A DNA stretch of 64,000 nt from Desulfosporosinus hippei DSM 8344. Its GTDB lineage: Bacteria > Bacillota > Desulfitobacteriia > Desulfitobacteriales > Desulfitobacteriaceae. Both the position numbers and the translations under genes were made by a program. Shown here piece after piece: positions 16,939 to 25,309 of the stretch. Each line of letters begins with the position of its first letter. The first letter of the stretch is position 1. The stretch is from contig NZ_FNCP01000002.1 of the NCBI RefSeq assembly GCF_900100785.1, positions 62,001-126,000 of the forward strand. Reading direction: 5' to 3'. Below the pieces are notes generated by a model. The model saw only the letters and a list, made by a program, of their open reading frames with translations. It searched no databases and was not told the origin of the DNA.

Positions 16939-18131
16939 GTAATATCTTGACCCGCCTGCCTTCGTTGGCAAGAGACTATTCTGGGGCCTGCTCTGCTCTT
17001 TTTGCCTTGCCTTCACTTAACCTGCTGTACTCGCCTGGTGGGTGTAGCAGTGCCGTCATCGAATGTGATGAGATTAGGGATTTGCGTCAGACTTTGTTTT
17101 TCGGTTCCAAGTTGGGGGAGATGGAAGCCGTCATGGGCGCAGAAGAGGAATTCCTGTTTCAGGCGGAAAGGCTCTGGGTTCAAAATCGGCAGGCCGAACT
17201 CATCGCAATTATGGGTACGCCAGTCTCTGCTTTGACGGGGGTCGACATCGGGGCAATAGCGGATAGGCTGAGCAGACGAACCGGCTTGCCCTCATTGGCG
17301 CTTCCTACGGAAGGCTTTGAGACCTACTACTCCGGCGTGTACCATACACTGTTAACCTTAGGCAAACGTTTTCTGGAAAGGAGGGCAAAGATAAATAATC
17401 AAGTGAATATCCTCGGGTATACGCCCTTAAGTCTTGGTAAGGAAACCCATTTAAGCGAATTCATTGATCAACTGGGGGAGTTCGGTCTCCAAATCAATGG
17501 TTTAGTAGAGAAAAATAACCTGGAAACCTTTAAGGAAATGTCCTCTGCCGCCTTAAACCTTGTCGTTTCCCATGAGGGTGTAGGGCTAGCCCAATACATG
17601 CAAAAAGAATATTCGATACCTTATGTGCTGAATGTGCCTGTAGGTTTGTCGGGCATGCAGCAGCTGTTTCAGGTTCTGGCGGAGATAGTAGATATTTCTC
17701 CGAGTTACGCAAGCAAGCAACGCTACGCTTTAACTAGTAGGGCAAGTCTGGGACAAAGGGCTGTCGTGATAGGAGAACCGCTCTTCGCTTCATGCCTGGC
17801 TTCTTGTTTGCGTAAGGACTTTGGGATTGACTATGTTGAATCAATTAGCTTGATGAAAATGGATCGACGAATGAAGCAAGTGTACCTAGAAAAGGCGCTT
17901 TCCGATGTTCATTTGTTTGAAAGTGAGGAAGGGCTGGCACGATGGATGGATAAACTACAGCCGGATATCATTGTCGGAGATCCTTTGTATCAGAGACTGT
18001 TAAGCAAAGGATGTACTCAGTATGTGCCTATGCCTCATGTAGGGTTGAGCGGACCTCTATATGCCGATGCCCAGTACGAGTTTATCGGAAGAAGAGGATA
18101 TGACTATTTAGCCGGTTACATCAAGGTATAA
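16935..18131 (+). CDS. NifK-like nitrogenase component 1 family protein
   Basis: 398 aa, distantly related to NifK/BchB. Cys19 (GACSA) and Cys37 (GGCSS) could be ligands; the third usual cysteine is missing (MGTPVSALTG at residues 93-102). With two or three ligands from the NifD-like subunit a simple [4Fe-4S] cluster is possible, rather than a full P-cluster. Translationally coupled to the NifD-like gene. The operon runs on into an ABC importer. The substrate is unknown. Related systems reduce tetrapyrroles (CfbCD, BchLNB) or thioethers (MarHDK). Confidence 0.8.
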   Translation: MSNILTRLPSLARDYSGACSALFALPSLNLLYSPGGCSSAVIECDEIRDLRQTLFFGSKLGEMEAVMGAEEEFLFQAERLWVQNRQAELIAIMGTPVSALTGVDIGAIADRLSRRTGLPSLALPTEGFETYYSGVYHTLLTLGKRFLERRAKINNQVNILGYTPLSLGKETHLSEFIDQLGEFGLQINGLVEKNNLETFKEMSSAALNLVVSHEGVGLAQYMQKEYSIPYVLNVPVGLSGMQQLFQVLAEIVDISPSYASKQRYALTSRASLGQRAVVIGEPLFASCLASCLRKDFGIDYVESISLMKMDRRMKQVYLEKALSDVHLFESEEGLARWMDKLQPDIIVGDPLYQRLLSKGCTQYVPMPHVGLSGPLYADAQYEFIGRRGYDYLAGYIKV

Positions 18132-18166
18132 CTTTTACAAGGACATATAATGGAGGGGGAATTTTC

Positions 18167-19288
18167 ATGATGGAGCACCGTAAAAAATCGAGGTATTATT
18201 TATCACTTTTGCTGGTTATTGTTTTTGTGTTAAGCCTCACGGGTTGCCAAGCCAGTGGAGATGGAGGGAAACCGGCAGGGGAGAAAAAGGCGGAGACTAG
18301 AATTGTCACCGACTTGGTGGGCAACCAAGTAACGATTAAGGCTGACGTGGAAAAAATTGCCGTTGTGCCAATTCCTTGGGCGACGATTGTGTATGCGGTT
18401 GATGGGTCTGGTAAAAAAATTGTTGGCCTGCACCCTTCGGCCATGAAAGCTTACCAGAAAAACATTTTGAAGGTCATGGCTCCTGAAATAGCCAATGCTA
18501 ATTCGACCTTTGTCGATAATAATTTTAACGTCAATTACGAAGAAGTTGCCAAGCTGAAGCCGGATTTGGTAGTCATTTGGGATTATCAGCCGGAAATCGG
18601 CAAGAAGCTCTCAGAACTTGGGATTCCCTCTGTGGCTATTAAATATGGCACCCTTGAGGATGTACAAAACGGTATCAAACTGGTCGGTGAAATACTGGGC
18701 CAGCAAGAGCGGGCGGCAGCACTCATCAAGTACCAGCAGGAAACCAACAGCTATCTCAAGTCTAAAGAAAGTACCCTGGCTGGCAAAGACAAGCCTAAGA
18801 CCTTATATCTAAGAGATGAACAACTTCAAGTAGCTACTGGTCAATCTGTGAATAAAATCATGATCGACACTGCAGGCGGGGTGAACGTGGCCGATGAGGT
18901 GACAGGAGACAACTGGAAGAAGGTGACCATGGAACAAGTGATAGCCTGGAACCCGGAGGTCATTATCCTAAGCAATTTCTCTGAAATATTGCCTGAGGAT
19001 TTATATGCGAACAAGTTTGCAGGACAAGATTGGAGTAAAATTGAGGCTGTAAAAAATAAGAAAGTATATAAAGCACCTATGGGTATATATCGCTGGGATG
19101 CACCCTGTGTGGAAACCCCTTTGATGATCAAGTGGCTGGGTAAAGTATTTCACTCTGAGGTATTTACGGACTATGACATGAGGACAGATCTGAAAAACTT
19201 TTACCAGACATACTTCAACTACAAACTAACCGATCCAGAACTCGATCAAATTTTGAATAGCAAGCTTAATCCCGTTCTGAAAATATAA
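18167..19288 (+). CDS. Iron-complex/corrinoid-type ABC transporter binding lipoprotein
   Basis: 373 aa, periplasmic-binding-protein family 2 (FecB/BtuF). Lipoprotein signal with lipobox LTGC (Cys27). The mature part opens RIVTDLVGNQVTI, the usual start of the family, and contains YEEVAKLKPDLVVIWD. It sits 35 bases after the NifK-like gene and ahead of its permease and ATPase. Family members carry siderophores, haem or cobalamin. Placement behind a cobalamin riboswitch favours a corrinoid or related metal tetrapyrrole. Confidence 0.9.
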   Translation: MMEHRKKSRYYLSLLLVIVFVLSLTGCQASGDGGKPAGEKKAETRIVTDLVGNQVTIKADVEKIAVVPIPWATIVYAVDGSGKKIVGLHPSAMKAYQKNILKVMAPEIANANSTFVDNNFNVNYEEVAKLKPDLVVIWDYQPEIGKKLSELGIPSVAIKYGTLEDVQNGIKLVGEILGQQERAAALIKYQQETNSYLKSKESTLAGKDKPKTLYLRDEQLQVATGQSVNKIMIDTAGGVNVADEVTGDNWKKVTMEQVIAWNPEVIILSNFSEILPEDLYANKFAGQDWSKIEAVKNKKVYKAPMGIYRWDAPCVETPLMIKWLGKVFHSEVFTDYDMRTDLKNFYQTYFNYKLTDPELDQILNSKLNPVLKI

Positions 19289-19367
19289 CTTTGAGATAGG
19301 TGGTTGAGCCGGCAAACACGTCAGGCTTATCTTTCTTCTATAAATAAAAGGCAAGGGAAATACTCTG

Positions 19368-20381
19368 ATGATTTGTAAACAAAAGAACTTGAAGTTTATT
19401 TGGCTTGTCATGCTGCTTATCTTGGTGGGGATGTTTTTTGTATCGTTGTACGGAGGCCGATATTTCATTCCACCGGGTGAGGTCGGGGAAATATTAAGCG
19501 CGGGACTCCGCGGCGGGGTACCAGACAGCATAGCCGGTTCAGTGGTTTGGAATCTCCGTTTGCCAAGAGCGCTGTTGAATGCTTTAGTCGGGGCGGGGCT
19601 AGCTGTCGCGGGGGCATCCTTCCAAGGGGTTTTTAAAAATCCCTTGGTGAGTCCCGATGTGCTGGGTGTTAGTTCCGGCGCGGCCTTTGGAGCTGCTTTT
19701 GGCATATTACTTTCCGGTATTAATCAGATAGCCACAGTCTTGGCGTTGGTTTTTGGCATCTTGAGTGTGCTAATGACCTACACACTGTCTAAGCTGCGCG
19801 GAGAATCGTCTACCTTAGCGCTTGTGTTATCCGGCATGATCATCTCGGCGGTATTCAGCGCCTTGATTTCGTTGATCAAATACGTTGCAGACCCCTACGA
19901 CAAGCTGCCAGCTATTACCTACTGGTTGATGGGGAGTTTCGCCAGCGCCTCCTACAGTGATCTGAAGCTGGTTGGAGTTCCTATTCTGGCAGGAATTATT
20001 GGATTGCTGCTCCTCAGATGGCGGATTAATGTCCTTTCTTTAGGGGATGAAGAGGCTTATTCTCTGGGGGTAAACCCCGTGAGGATGAGGTTAACCGTTA
20101 TTGCTATGGCTACCTTCATAACGGCTGCCTGCGTGACTGTTACCGGGATCATCGGCTGGGTAGGTTTGGTAATACCACATATCTGCCGGATGATTGTAGG
20201 AGAAGACCATAAAAATCTGCTTCCTGCCTCTTGTATTGTCGGAGCAATTTTTATGATTATGGTCGATATGATTGCCCGAACTGCGACGGCTGCAGAAATT
20301 CCCATCGGCATCTTGACAGCTCTTGTGGGAGCGCCGTTCTTTGCGCTACTATTTAAAACATCGAAAGGCGATTGGCAATGA
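19368..20381 (+). CDS. FecCD-family ABC transporter permease
   Basis: 337-aa membrane protein with about ten helices. Hallmarks are RLPRALLNALVGAGLAVAGA, NPLVSPDVLGVSSGAAFGAA and GLVIPHICRMIVGEDHKN of BtuC/FhuB-type permeases. It forms the channel for the binding protein encoded upstream. The ribosome binding site is weak (AAGGCAAGGG). The gene overlaps the ATPase start by four bases. Confidence 0.93.
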   Translation: MICKQKNLKFIWLVMLLILVGMFFVSLYGGRYFIPPGEVGEILSAGLRGGVPDSIAGSVVWNLRLPRALLNALVGAGLAVAGASFQGVFKNPLVSPDVLGVSSGAAFGAAFGILLSGINQIATVLALVFGILSVLMTYTLSKLRGESSTLALVLSGMIISAVFSALISLIKYVADPYDKLPAITYWLMGSFASASYSDLKLVGVPILAGIIGLLLLRWRINVLSLGDEEAYSLGVNPVRMRLTVIAMATFITAACVTVTGIIGWVGLVIPHICRMIVGEDHKNLLPASCIVGAIFMIMVDMIARTATAAEIPIGILTALVGAPFFALLFKTSKGDWQ

Positions 20382-21163
20382 TACTTGAAGTTAAGCATGG
20401 ATATTTTGGCTATTCAAAAGGCCATGATCTGTTACAGGATATCTGCTTTACCCTCCGCGAAAAAGAGATTATGACCATCTTAGGCCAGAACGGAACCGGC
20501 AAAACGACGATTCTAAAGTGCGTGACAGGGATTCTGAAATGGCAGCGAGGCCAGACGCTGATCAATGGTAAAAGTATAGATTCTTCACGGAAAACCTTAA
20601 AGCAGATTCCCATAGGTTACGTGCCACAAGCCCACCCCCTCTCCTTTCCTTATACGGTCAGAGAACTTGTAACCATGGGTCGGGCCAGGCATATCGGAGT
20701 TTTTTCCGTGCCCTCCGGGAAAGATAAAAAAATTGCTGACCAAGCAATTGATGAGGTAGGCATCCGTTCTATTCGGGACAAGTTGTGTACGCAATTAAGC
20801 GGGGGGCAATTGCAGCTTGTGTTCATTGCCAGGGCCTTAGCGGGTGAACCAAGGGTGCTGGTTCTGGATGAACCGGAATCACACCTGGATTTTAGGAATC
20901 AATTTTTGATCATCAAGCTGATCATGAGGTTGGTCAGGGAACGCGGCCTATCTTGCATCATCAATACCCATTATCCGGAACATGCTTTGCGTTTGTCGGA
21001 TACTACGCTGCTCCTGGGGCAACATTCGTATATGTTTGGAAAGACTAAGGAGATTATTACCGAAAAAAGAGTCGAAGAGTATTTTGATATTAACGTAAAA
21101 ATCTTGCCAGTACCTTATAAGGATGAGGAGATTAAGGCTTTTGTTGTGCTGGATAGTATTTGA
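20378..21163 (+). CDS. FecE/BtuD-type ABC transporter ATPase
   Basis: About 261 aa. Walker A LGQNGTGKTT, Q-loop YVPQAHPLSFPY, signature LSGGQLQL, Walker B VLVLDEPESHLD and an H-loop NTHYPEH (variant of THD) are visible. I chose ATG 20378, which overlaps the permease stop as ATGA; TTG two codons earlier is less likely. It completes the riboswitch-nifHDK-like-fecBCD-like operon. A decayed riboswitch follows it. Confidence 0.93.
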   Translation: MILEVKHGYFGYSKGHDLLQDICFTLREKEIMTILGQNGTGKTTILKCVTGILKWQRGQTLINGKSIDSSRKTLKQIPIGYVPQAHPLSFPYTVRELVTMGRARHIGVFSVPSGKDKKIADQAIDEVGIRSIRDKLCTQLSGGQLQLVFIARALAGEPRVLVLDEPESHLDFRNQFLIIKLIMRLVRERGLSCIINTHYPEHALRLSDTTLLLGQHSYMFGKTKEIITEKRVEEYFDINVKILPVPYKDEEIKAFVVLDSI

Positions 21164-21182
21164 ACGGTTTGAGGAAGAGAAA

Positions 21183-21262
21183 ATAAGTATGAAACAGTGC
21201 GCCGGTGCAATCCATGAAGCGTAAACCACTGGGGAACCGGGAAGGCTAGGCGGGTACGTTTG
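21183..21262 (+). promoter_or_regulatory. Decayed cobalamin riboswitch fragment
   Basis: GCGCCGGTGCAATCC, AAACCACTGGGGAACCGGGAAGGC and GGCGGG are recognisable cobalamin-element pieces in order. The CCCGCCACTGT block is eroded and the GCCAGGAGACCTGCC block is missing. A terminator hairpin follows at 21328 with no plus-strand gene behind it, so it is probably a relic. Confidence 0.6.
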
Positions 21263-21327
21263 AACAGAGTGTGTGAAGTGTCTACAGAACATAGCCAGTG
21301 CTGCTTTGGAACCTCTTGACATTTTTT

Positions 21328-21375
21328 GTCGTGTCGCGCAGGCTCCTATGACCCTTGCGACACGACAAGTTTTAC
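21328..21375 (+). terminator. Terminator hairpin behind the decayed riboswitch
   Basis: GTCGTGTCGC / GCGACACGAC, 10 bp perfect, followed by AAGTTTTA. It would end transcription of the nitrogenase-like/ABC operon and face the convergent DUF2922 gene. Confidence 0.65.
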
Positions 21376-21420
21376 CTATTAGTTACTGGGGTTGCGCCAG
21401 AGTGGGATCAAGGCTGGTGT

Positions 21421-21660
21421 TTAAGCCTGAGGCGGGTCAAATAAATCATCGGTAACAGTACCGATGACCTTGATGTCCCGTATACCTGTAAGGGCACCGC
21501 TGGTCGTCAGGAAAACATTGCTTGAGACAATCGTATTCATGACGGCCAGGACCTCAGCTTGATTCAGGTCTTCCCGGGGAGTAGGAATTGTGATTGAAAA
21601 CGTCTTTCCCCCCTCGGTGGCAAAACTTAACCTGATCACTTTGGTATTTGTTGTAGCCAT
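21421..21660 (-). CDS. DUF2922 family protein
   Basis: About 79 aa from MATTNTKVIRLSF; start chosen at ATG 21660, 7 bases after AAGGAGGTG. Small soluble protein with the family pattern GKTFSITIPTPREDL...EVLAVMNTIV. DUF2922 genes are typically found beside DUF1659 genes in spore-forming Firmicutes, as here. Function is unknown. Confidence 0.8.
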   Translation of the reverse strand: MATTNTKVIRLSFATEGGKTFSITIPTPREDLNQAEVLAVMNTIVSSNVFLTTSGALTGIRDIKVIGTVTDDLFDPPQA

Positions 21661-21696
21661 AAGTTCACCTCCTTTTCTTTGGATTTTCATAAAGGT

Positions 21697-21921
21697 TTAC
21701 TCCTCTATCAGCCTGAAATTTCTTCTTAATTGCACGTCCTGCAATGGCTGCTGTGACAGACTGAATAAGGCCTGAGCCACATCGTAAAGGGCTTCTTCGG
21801 AGGCATCCGCCCGCACATAGCTCAAGCTTTTTTGCCTGGTCACCGGGCTTCCGGCGGGAGTAGATCCGCTTTGGTAAATGGCTATCAGTGCAGAATTCAA
21901 AGCTTCAACGATGATTGACAT
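21697..21921 (-). CDS. DUF1659 family protein
   Basis: About 74 aa from MSIIVEALNSALIAIYQSG; start at ATG 21921 after GAAAGGAG. Contains the TRQKSLSYVRADASEEALYD stretch typical of DUF1659. It forms an operon with the DUF2922 gene 36 bases downstream. Both are of unknown function and common in endospore formers. Confidence 0.8.
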   Translation of the reverse strand: MSIIVEALNSALIAIYQSGSTPAGSPVTRQKSLSYVRADASEEALYDVAQALFSLSQQPLQDVQLRRNFRLIEE

Positions 21922-22186
21922 TTGTTTGCTCCTTTCTAAGCTTTTTGACAAACCGGCTGTCCGGCATGTCCCTATATACTATGAACTTGTATCACTGGAG
22001 GTTACCCCTGAAATATAAAGAATGTCCGAACCAGCTGATGTTGCTTGCTTCGGACATGATCTTAGCCGGAATTGTAACCAAGTTTCCAATTTTGGAAGGT
22101 GATTTGCCGGGTCATAGCCAAGCTTTCACCATTTGAAACTCGCCTGCGTATGCTGTCCTAAAAGCTATTAAAAGGCGGGAATCAAA

Positions 22187-22978
22187 ATGGATGAACTCAG
22201 CACTGAACGTACTCCTCTGGCCATCGCGGCTGAGATTAATAGGATCAAACAAGAGACTGGCAAAACCATGCTTACCAATGCCCTGGAGATAGGCAAGCGC
22301 CTGAAGGAGGCTAAGGATTTGCTCCCCCATGGAGAATGGGGGAAATGGCTGGTGGAATCGGTGAGCTATTCTCAGCGCACAGCCAACAAGCTGATGCAGC
22401 TTTATAAAGAATATGGAGATAAACTATTCGCCGCCGGCGCGGGCGAAGGTAGGTCAAATTCGCCAGTACTGGCGAATTTGACCTATTACCAGGCCCTTCT
22501 CCTGCTGGGAATTCCGGAAGATGAGCGGGAGGAATTTATCCTGGAGCATGATGTTAAGAATATGACCTCAGGAGAACTGGATCGGGCTCTTAAAGAACAG
22601 AAGCAAACCACCCCGGAGAAAGAGCCGGCTCAAGTCACACCTCTGCCCAATAATCCCGGGGAAATCAAGATAGAATATCAAACCGTCAAAAAAACCGCCA
22701 AACCAATAAGCAGGCCAAAAACTGTGGCCTCCCAAGCCTTTTCCACGAAGTATGAAGAAAAATGCACCGCTTGCCGCCAAACTATCGCCGATGCATTCCA
22801 AGAGCTGCTGGAAGCCCTCTGCCAACTGGCCAGACTTGATCCGGCGGTGCAGGAGAAATGCAGCGAAGACGCGAGGGAGCTTGCTGGAAATATGGTGGAA
22901 AGGCTTAAAGAGTGGCCGCCTGTTCCCAGGACGAATATGACGACGGTTGAGACCTACGCTACCCATGAAAGGTGGTAA
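22187..22978 (+). CDS. DUF3102 family protein
   Basis: 263 aa. The N-terminal half (about 10-130) matches DUF3102: IAAEINRIKQETGKTMLTNALEIG, then GEWGKWLVESVSYSQRTANKLM and YYQALLLLGIPEDEREEF. The C-terminal half is variable, with a CTAC pair and a helical end. Function is unknown; the family is often linked to plasmid- or phage-like settings. A 36-base perfect palindrome lies inside the gene. Fragments of a second DUF3102 gene occur at 24792 and 27219, so the family has been duplicated and lost here. Confidence 0.8.
   Translation: MDELSTERTPLAIAAEINRIKQETGKTMLTNALEIGKRLKEAKDLLPHGEWGKWLVESVSYSQRTANKLMQLYKEYGDKLFAAGAGEGRSNSPVLANLTYYQALLLLGIPEDEREEFILEHDVKNMTSGELDRALKEQKQTTPEKEPAQVTPLPNNPGEIKIEYQTVKKTAKPISRPKTVASQAFSTKYEEKCTACRQTIADAFQELLEALCQLARLDPAVQEKCSEDARELAGNMVERLKEWPPVPRTNMTTVETYATHERW
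22450..22485. repeat. 36-base perfect palindrome inside the DUF3102 gene
   Basis: TAGGTCAAATTCGCCAGT and its reverse complement abut with no loop. The arms (AGGTCAAATTCGCC / GGCGAATTTGACCT) recur intact at 27324-27357 in the decayed DUF3102 copy, where the centre is GACGTG instead of AGTACT. Confidence 0.9.
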
Positions 22979-23128
22979 ATTATCTAGGTTGCTATTGGCG
23001 GTGCTTTTTGCATGTAAATCCCTGAAGGTCTTATGGAAGGTTAGAAATAAAATTGTTTTGGCTTAGCAGGAATTTAGCAAATGATGAGAGAATACACCTC
23101 AAGAAAGAAAAGATGATACTTGCTTAGC

Positions 23129-23200
23129 AAGACCATGAAGGTGTTTGCCAAGACCGTGGAGGTTTGACTCGTAGAGTCGACTTCATGGTCTTTTATTTTT
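23129..23200 (+). promoter_or_regulatory. GGAGGT hairpin element, copy 3 (tandem)
   Basis: Upstream half GACCATGAAGGTG, then GACCGTGGAGGTTTGACTC, loop, GAGTC, ACTTCATGGTC and TTTT. The 3' arm CTTCATGGTC is a perfect complement of the upstream half and pairs with the downstream half only through two G-U pairs. Precedes a truncated ABC-transporter gene. Confidence 0.8.
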
Positions 23201-23269
23201 ACTTAAGGGTGGTCCATTAAGAGATTTTTTGAATAATTGCGCCCCAGGCGCACAAAGAAAGGATTACAA

Positions 23270-23581
23270 ATGGGAGCGTATGGACGATTACTGCGTTATG
23301 TGGCAGCTATTAAAGGAGAAGTGGCTTTAAAGGTTCTCATCGGATTGGCCATCAGCACAACCTATATCGGGCAAGCCATGGTCATGGCCAAGGCTGTTTC
23401 TGTAGTCTTCCTGGGGGGAGTGCCTCTGACATTGCCATGTATCTGCCTCCAACAACAGGTCGCTTCCATAGAGAATATAATTTTGTCACAATCTTACATG
23501 AAATATATAAAAAAGAGCCTCATCAGGCTCTTTTTTGTGGTTTATATTTTAAATGACCTTTGCTTCAAACCTACTTCCTAA
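23270..23581 (+). pseudogene. Truncated ABC exporter-like gene
   Basis: From ATG 23270 (after AAAGGA) the first 45 residues, MGAYGRLLRYVAAIKGEVAL and the following hydrophobic stretch to VSVVFLGG, look like the first membrane segment of a fused ABC transporter of the CydC/MsbA type. The rest, ending in KKSLIRLFF, is unrelated sequence running through a terminator hairpin. A full protein would be about 580 aa. It is therefore a stub behind a metal-linked hairpin element. Confidence 0.6.
23511..23537 (+). terminator. Terminator
   Basis: AAAAGAGCCT / AGGCTCTTTT with a 4-base loop and TTTTTT. Probably the original end of the truncated ABC gene unit. Confidence 0.85.
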
Positions 23582-23688
23582 TTTATGTAGTTCAAAATTT
23601 GTATGTCCTCACCAAAATTGCTAGTTGTACATAAGATGTTATGTAACCACATGGAAAATATATGCAAATATGAAAGGAAGATGTAAAA

Positions 23689-24504
23689 TTGAGTAATGTT
23701 TATCAATGTTCAAAGTGCTGTCCAACATCAACATTTGTCCCCGGTTGGGCGCTTGAAACTCCAACTCCGGTATGTCCTCAACAACCCGTGCCGGTTACCC
23801 CTAATCCGGTTATTCCAATCACTTCAAGCCTTCCGACGTGCACCCCTCTGCAAGTAGTTCAACCAACGCCTAATACGGTAATAGTAACTGCATCAATCGC
23901 TTCCGAAGCAATTATTACCTTACCGGTAAAAGCACTAGAAATAAAAAATATTAAAAAGCGCCTTAAAATAACTCAAAGCCGTTTCTTCAATTCTCCGCCT
24001 CCAGTAGCCGGTGTGCCACGAGATACTCCCAAATTGTTTTTAGCCGGCTTTGTGCGCAAAGACATTCAATATTGCCATGCAATCGCTCAAAATTCATCTA
24101 CGGTTCAAGGTACCATTAATGATTTTCTCGTTGATGTGCCCTGGTCGTGTGTTCTTAACCTCGGTCCGACAATTATAGTACCACCGACCCATTTTGGGCA
24201 ACAGCTAGAATATGAGTTTTTAAGCACCACACCGCTTCCTATAGGGTTTGCCCCCAAAGATAAGCTGATCTGCGGTGATTTAACTGAGTTTAACCAAATC
24301 AGCACTGAGTTCCTGAACACATTACCGACAGTTTCACTTTTATTCAGTCAAATCAATGAAATGGATGAAGCACTCGACCGGGTGGCATTACAGGGAGGAC
24401 CCTTTGAAGAAGGTCAATTCACAAAGATTCAAGAAAAAATGACTATTTTGGTTCAAGTGCTGTTAACCTTCCCGGCAGTAATTCCTACACCGATATGCGA
24501 TTAG
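23689..24504 (+). CDS. Spore-coat/exosporium-type protein (CsxC-like)
   Basis: 271 aa. The N-terminal 60 residues are rich in Cys and Pro (CSKCCPTSTFVPGW). A central domain follows with EAIITLPVKALEIKNIKKRL, KLFLAGFVRKDIQYCHA and FLVDVPWSC. This order resembles the clostridial CsxC coat protein and SPOCS-type domains, which assemble in the spore outer layers. Start taken as TTG 23689, with AGGAAGATG upstream. Stands alone, followed by a terminator. The assignment rests on pattern resemblance. Confidence 0.6.
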   Translation: MSNVYQCSKCCPTSTFVPGWALETPTPVCPQQPVPVTPNPVIPITSSLPTCTPLQVVQPTPNTVIVTASIASEAIITLPVKALEIKNIKKRLKITQSRFFNSPPPVAGVPRDTPKLFLAGFVRKDIQYCHAIAQNSSTVQGTINDFLVDVPWSCVLNLGPTIIVPPTHFGQQLEYEFLSTTPLPIGFAPKDKLICGDLTEFNQISTEFLNTLPTVSLLFSQINEMDEALDRVALQGGPFEEGQFTKIQEKMTILVQVLLTFPAVIPTPICD

Positions 24505-24536
24505 CTAATCACAGCAGGTTTTAAAACTCTAATAAT

Positions 24537-24585
24537 GGGGCTGTTGCAAACGAACAGAGTTCCTAAGCATCAGCCCCTAATTTTT
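24537..24585 (+). terminator. Terminator after the coat-like gene
   Basis: GGGGCTGtTGC pairs with GCAtCAGCCCC, then TTTTT. Confidence 0.75.
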
Positions 24586-24619
24586 CAAAAAACCGCGGGT
24601 CCACAAGAACCCGCAGTCC

Positions 24620-24838
24620 GGTGTCAACGACGCGCCTGCGCTTAAAATTGCCAATGTAGGCGTGGCAATGGGCGGTATGGGAAGCGATCAAATTCAACAT
24701 CGTCCTGTCCATGGCAATCAACTTTGTAGCGATCTTACTGTCGGTGGCGGGTGTGCTTACCCCGGTCAGCGGTGCATTGGTACATAACGCCGGATCGGGC
24801 TCTCAAAGAACGGAAGCAAACCCCTCCGGAGAAAGCAC
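24620..24838 (+). pseudogene. Fused remnants of a heavy-metal P-type ATPase and a DUF3102 gene
   Basis: 24620-24690 reads GVNDAPALKIANVGVAMGG, the hinge motif of P1B-type ATPases. After an internal deletion and frame change, 24690-24790 reads FNIVLSMAINFVAILLSVAG and GALVHNAGS, the last membrane helices of the same family. Immediately after, 24792-24838 matches the DUF3102 gene sequence around GCTCTTAAAGAACAG. None of it is functional. The ATPase remnant is another lost metal transporter in this region. Confidence 0.75.
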
Positions 24839-24965
24839 CAATCTCAATGAGTCCCAGGCATCGGGCAGCATTTGCGTCGGTATCATTGGTGGCGCAGCAA
24901 TGTCTGAGTATAATTATAAGGCTAGAGCAAACCACCCGCTGAGCGGGTGGGAGTGATTTTCCGGA

Positions 24966-25130
24966 TTGATCTGCAACTATGCTAAGGCTGCCGAGCTGAA
25001 AACGGATTCATGGGTTACGGTTGAAGGTACCCTATTTATTGGAAAGCATATCTACAACAATGTGGCATACGATGACCCGCAGATTTCCGTGACGAAAATT
25101 ACACCCGCAGAAGAAGTGAAAGGGTATAGA
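24966..25130 (+). pseudogene. C-terminal remnant of a DUF1980/YcgQ-type protein
   Basis: CNYAKAAELKTDSWVTVEGT followed by PQISVTKITPAEEVKGY resembles the C-terminal domain of the YcgQ/DUF1980 family, membrane-anchored partners of a permease. The N-terminal membrane part is missing. The open frame then continues into a short stretch reading MEIGKATINDVKDISRIYV (25206-25262), the start of a GNAT acetyltransferase, likewise truncated. Confidence 0.5.
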
Positions 25131-25136
25131 AAACTT

Positions 25137-25157
25137 GAGAATAGTAAAATCATGGAA
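25137..25157. repeat. Short repeat shared with 31833-31853
   Basis: 21 bases (GAGAATAGTAAAATCATGG plus AA) are identical at both places, and similarity continues for about 14 more bases (ending in TATTCT). GAATA and TATTC can pair across the unit. Both copies lie in gene-poor stretches; origin unknown. Confidence 0.6.
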
Positions 25158-25309
25158 AGGGGTATTCTTATGTCTAGCAGAGGATTTGTTATGGAGGGAA
25201 TAAAGATGGAGATAGGAAAAGCAACGATTAACGATGTTAAAGATATTAGTCGTATATATGTAATCCCTTGCAAGTATTTCTTAAAAGTAATTTACGAGGA
25301 GAGCTTTTT

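Noticed and set aside
14811-18131. A true N2-fixing nitrogenase
   Set aside because: No nifE, nifN, nifB or nifV genes, no FeMo-cofactor ligand pattern, short D/K subunits, a missing K-subunit cysteine and cobalamin control all speak against it.
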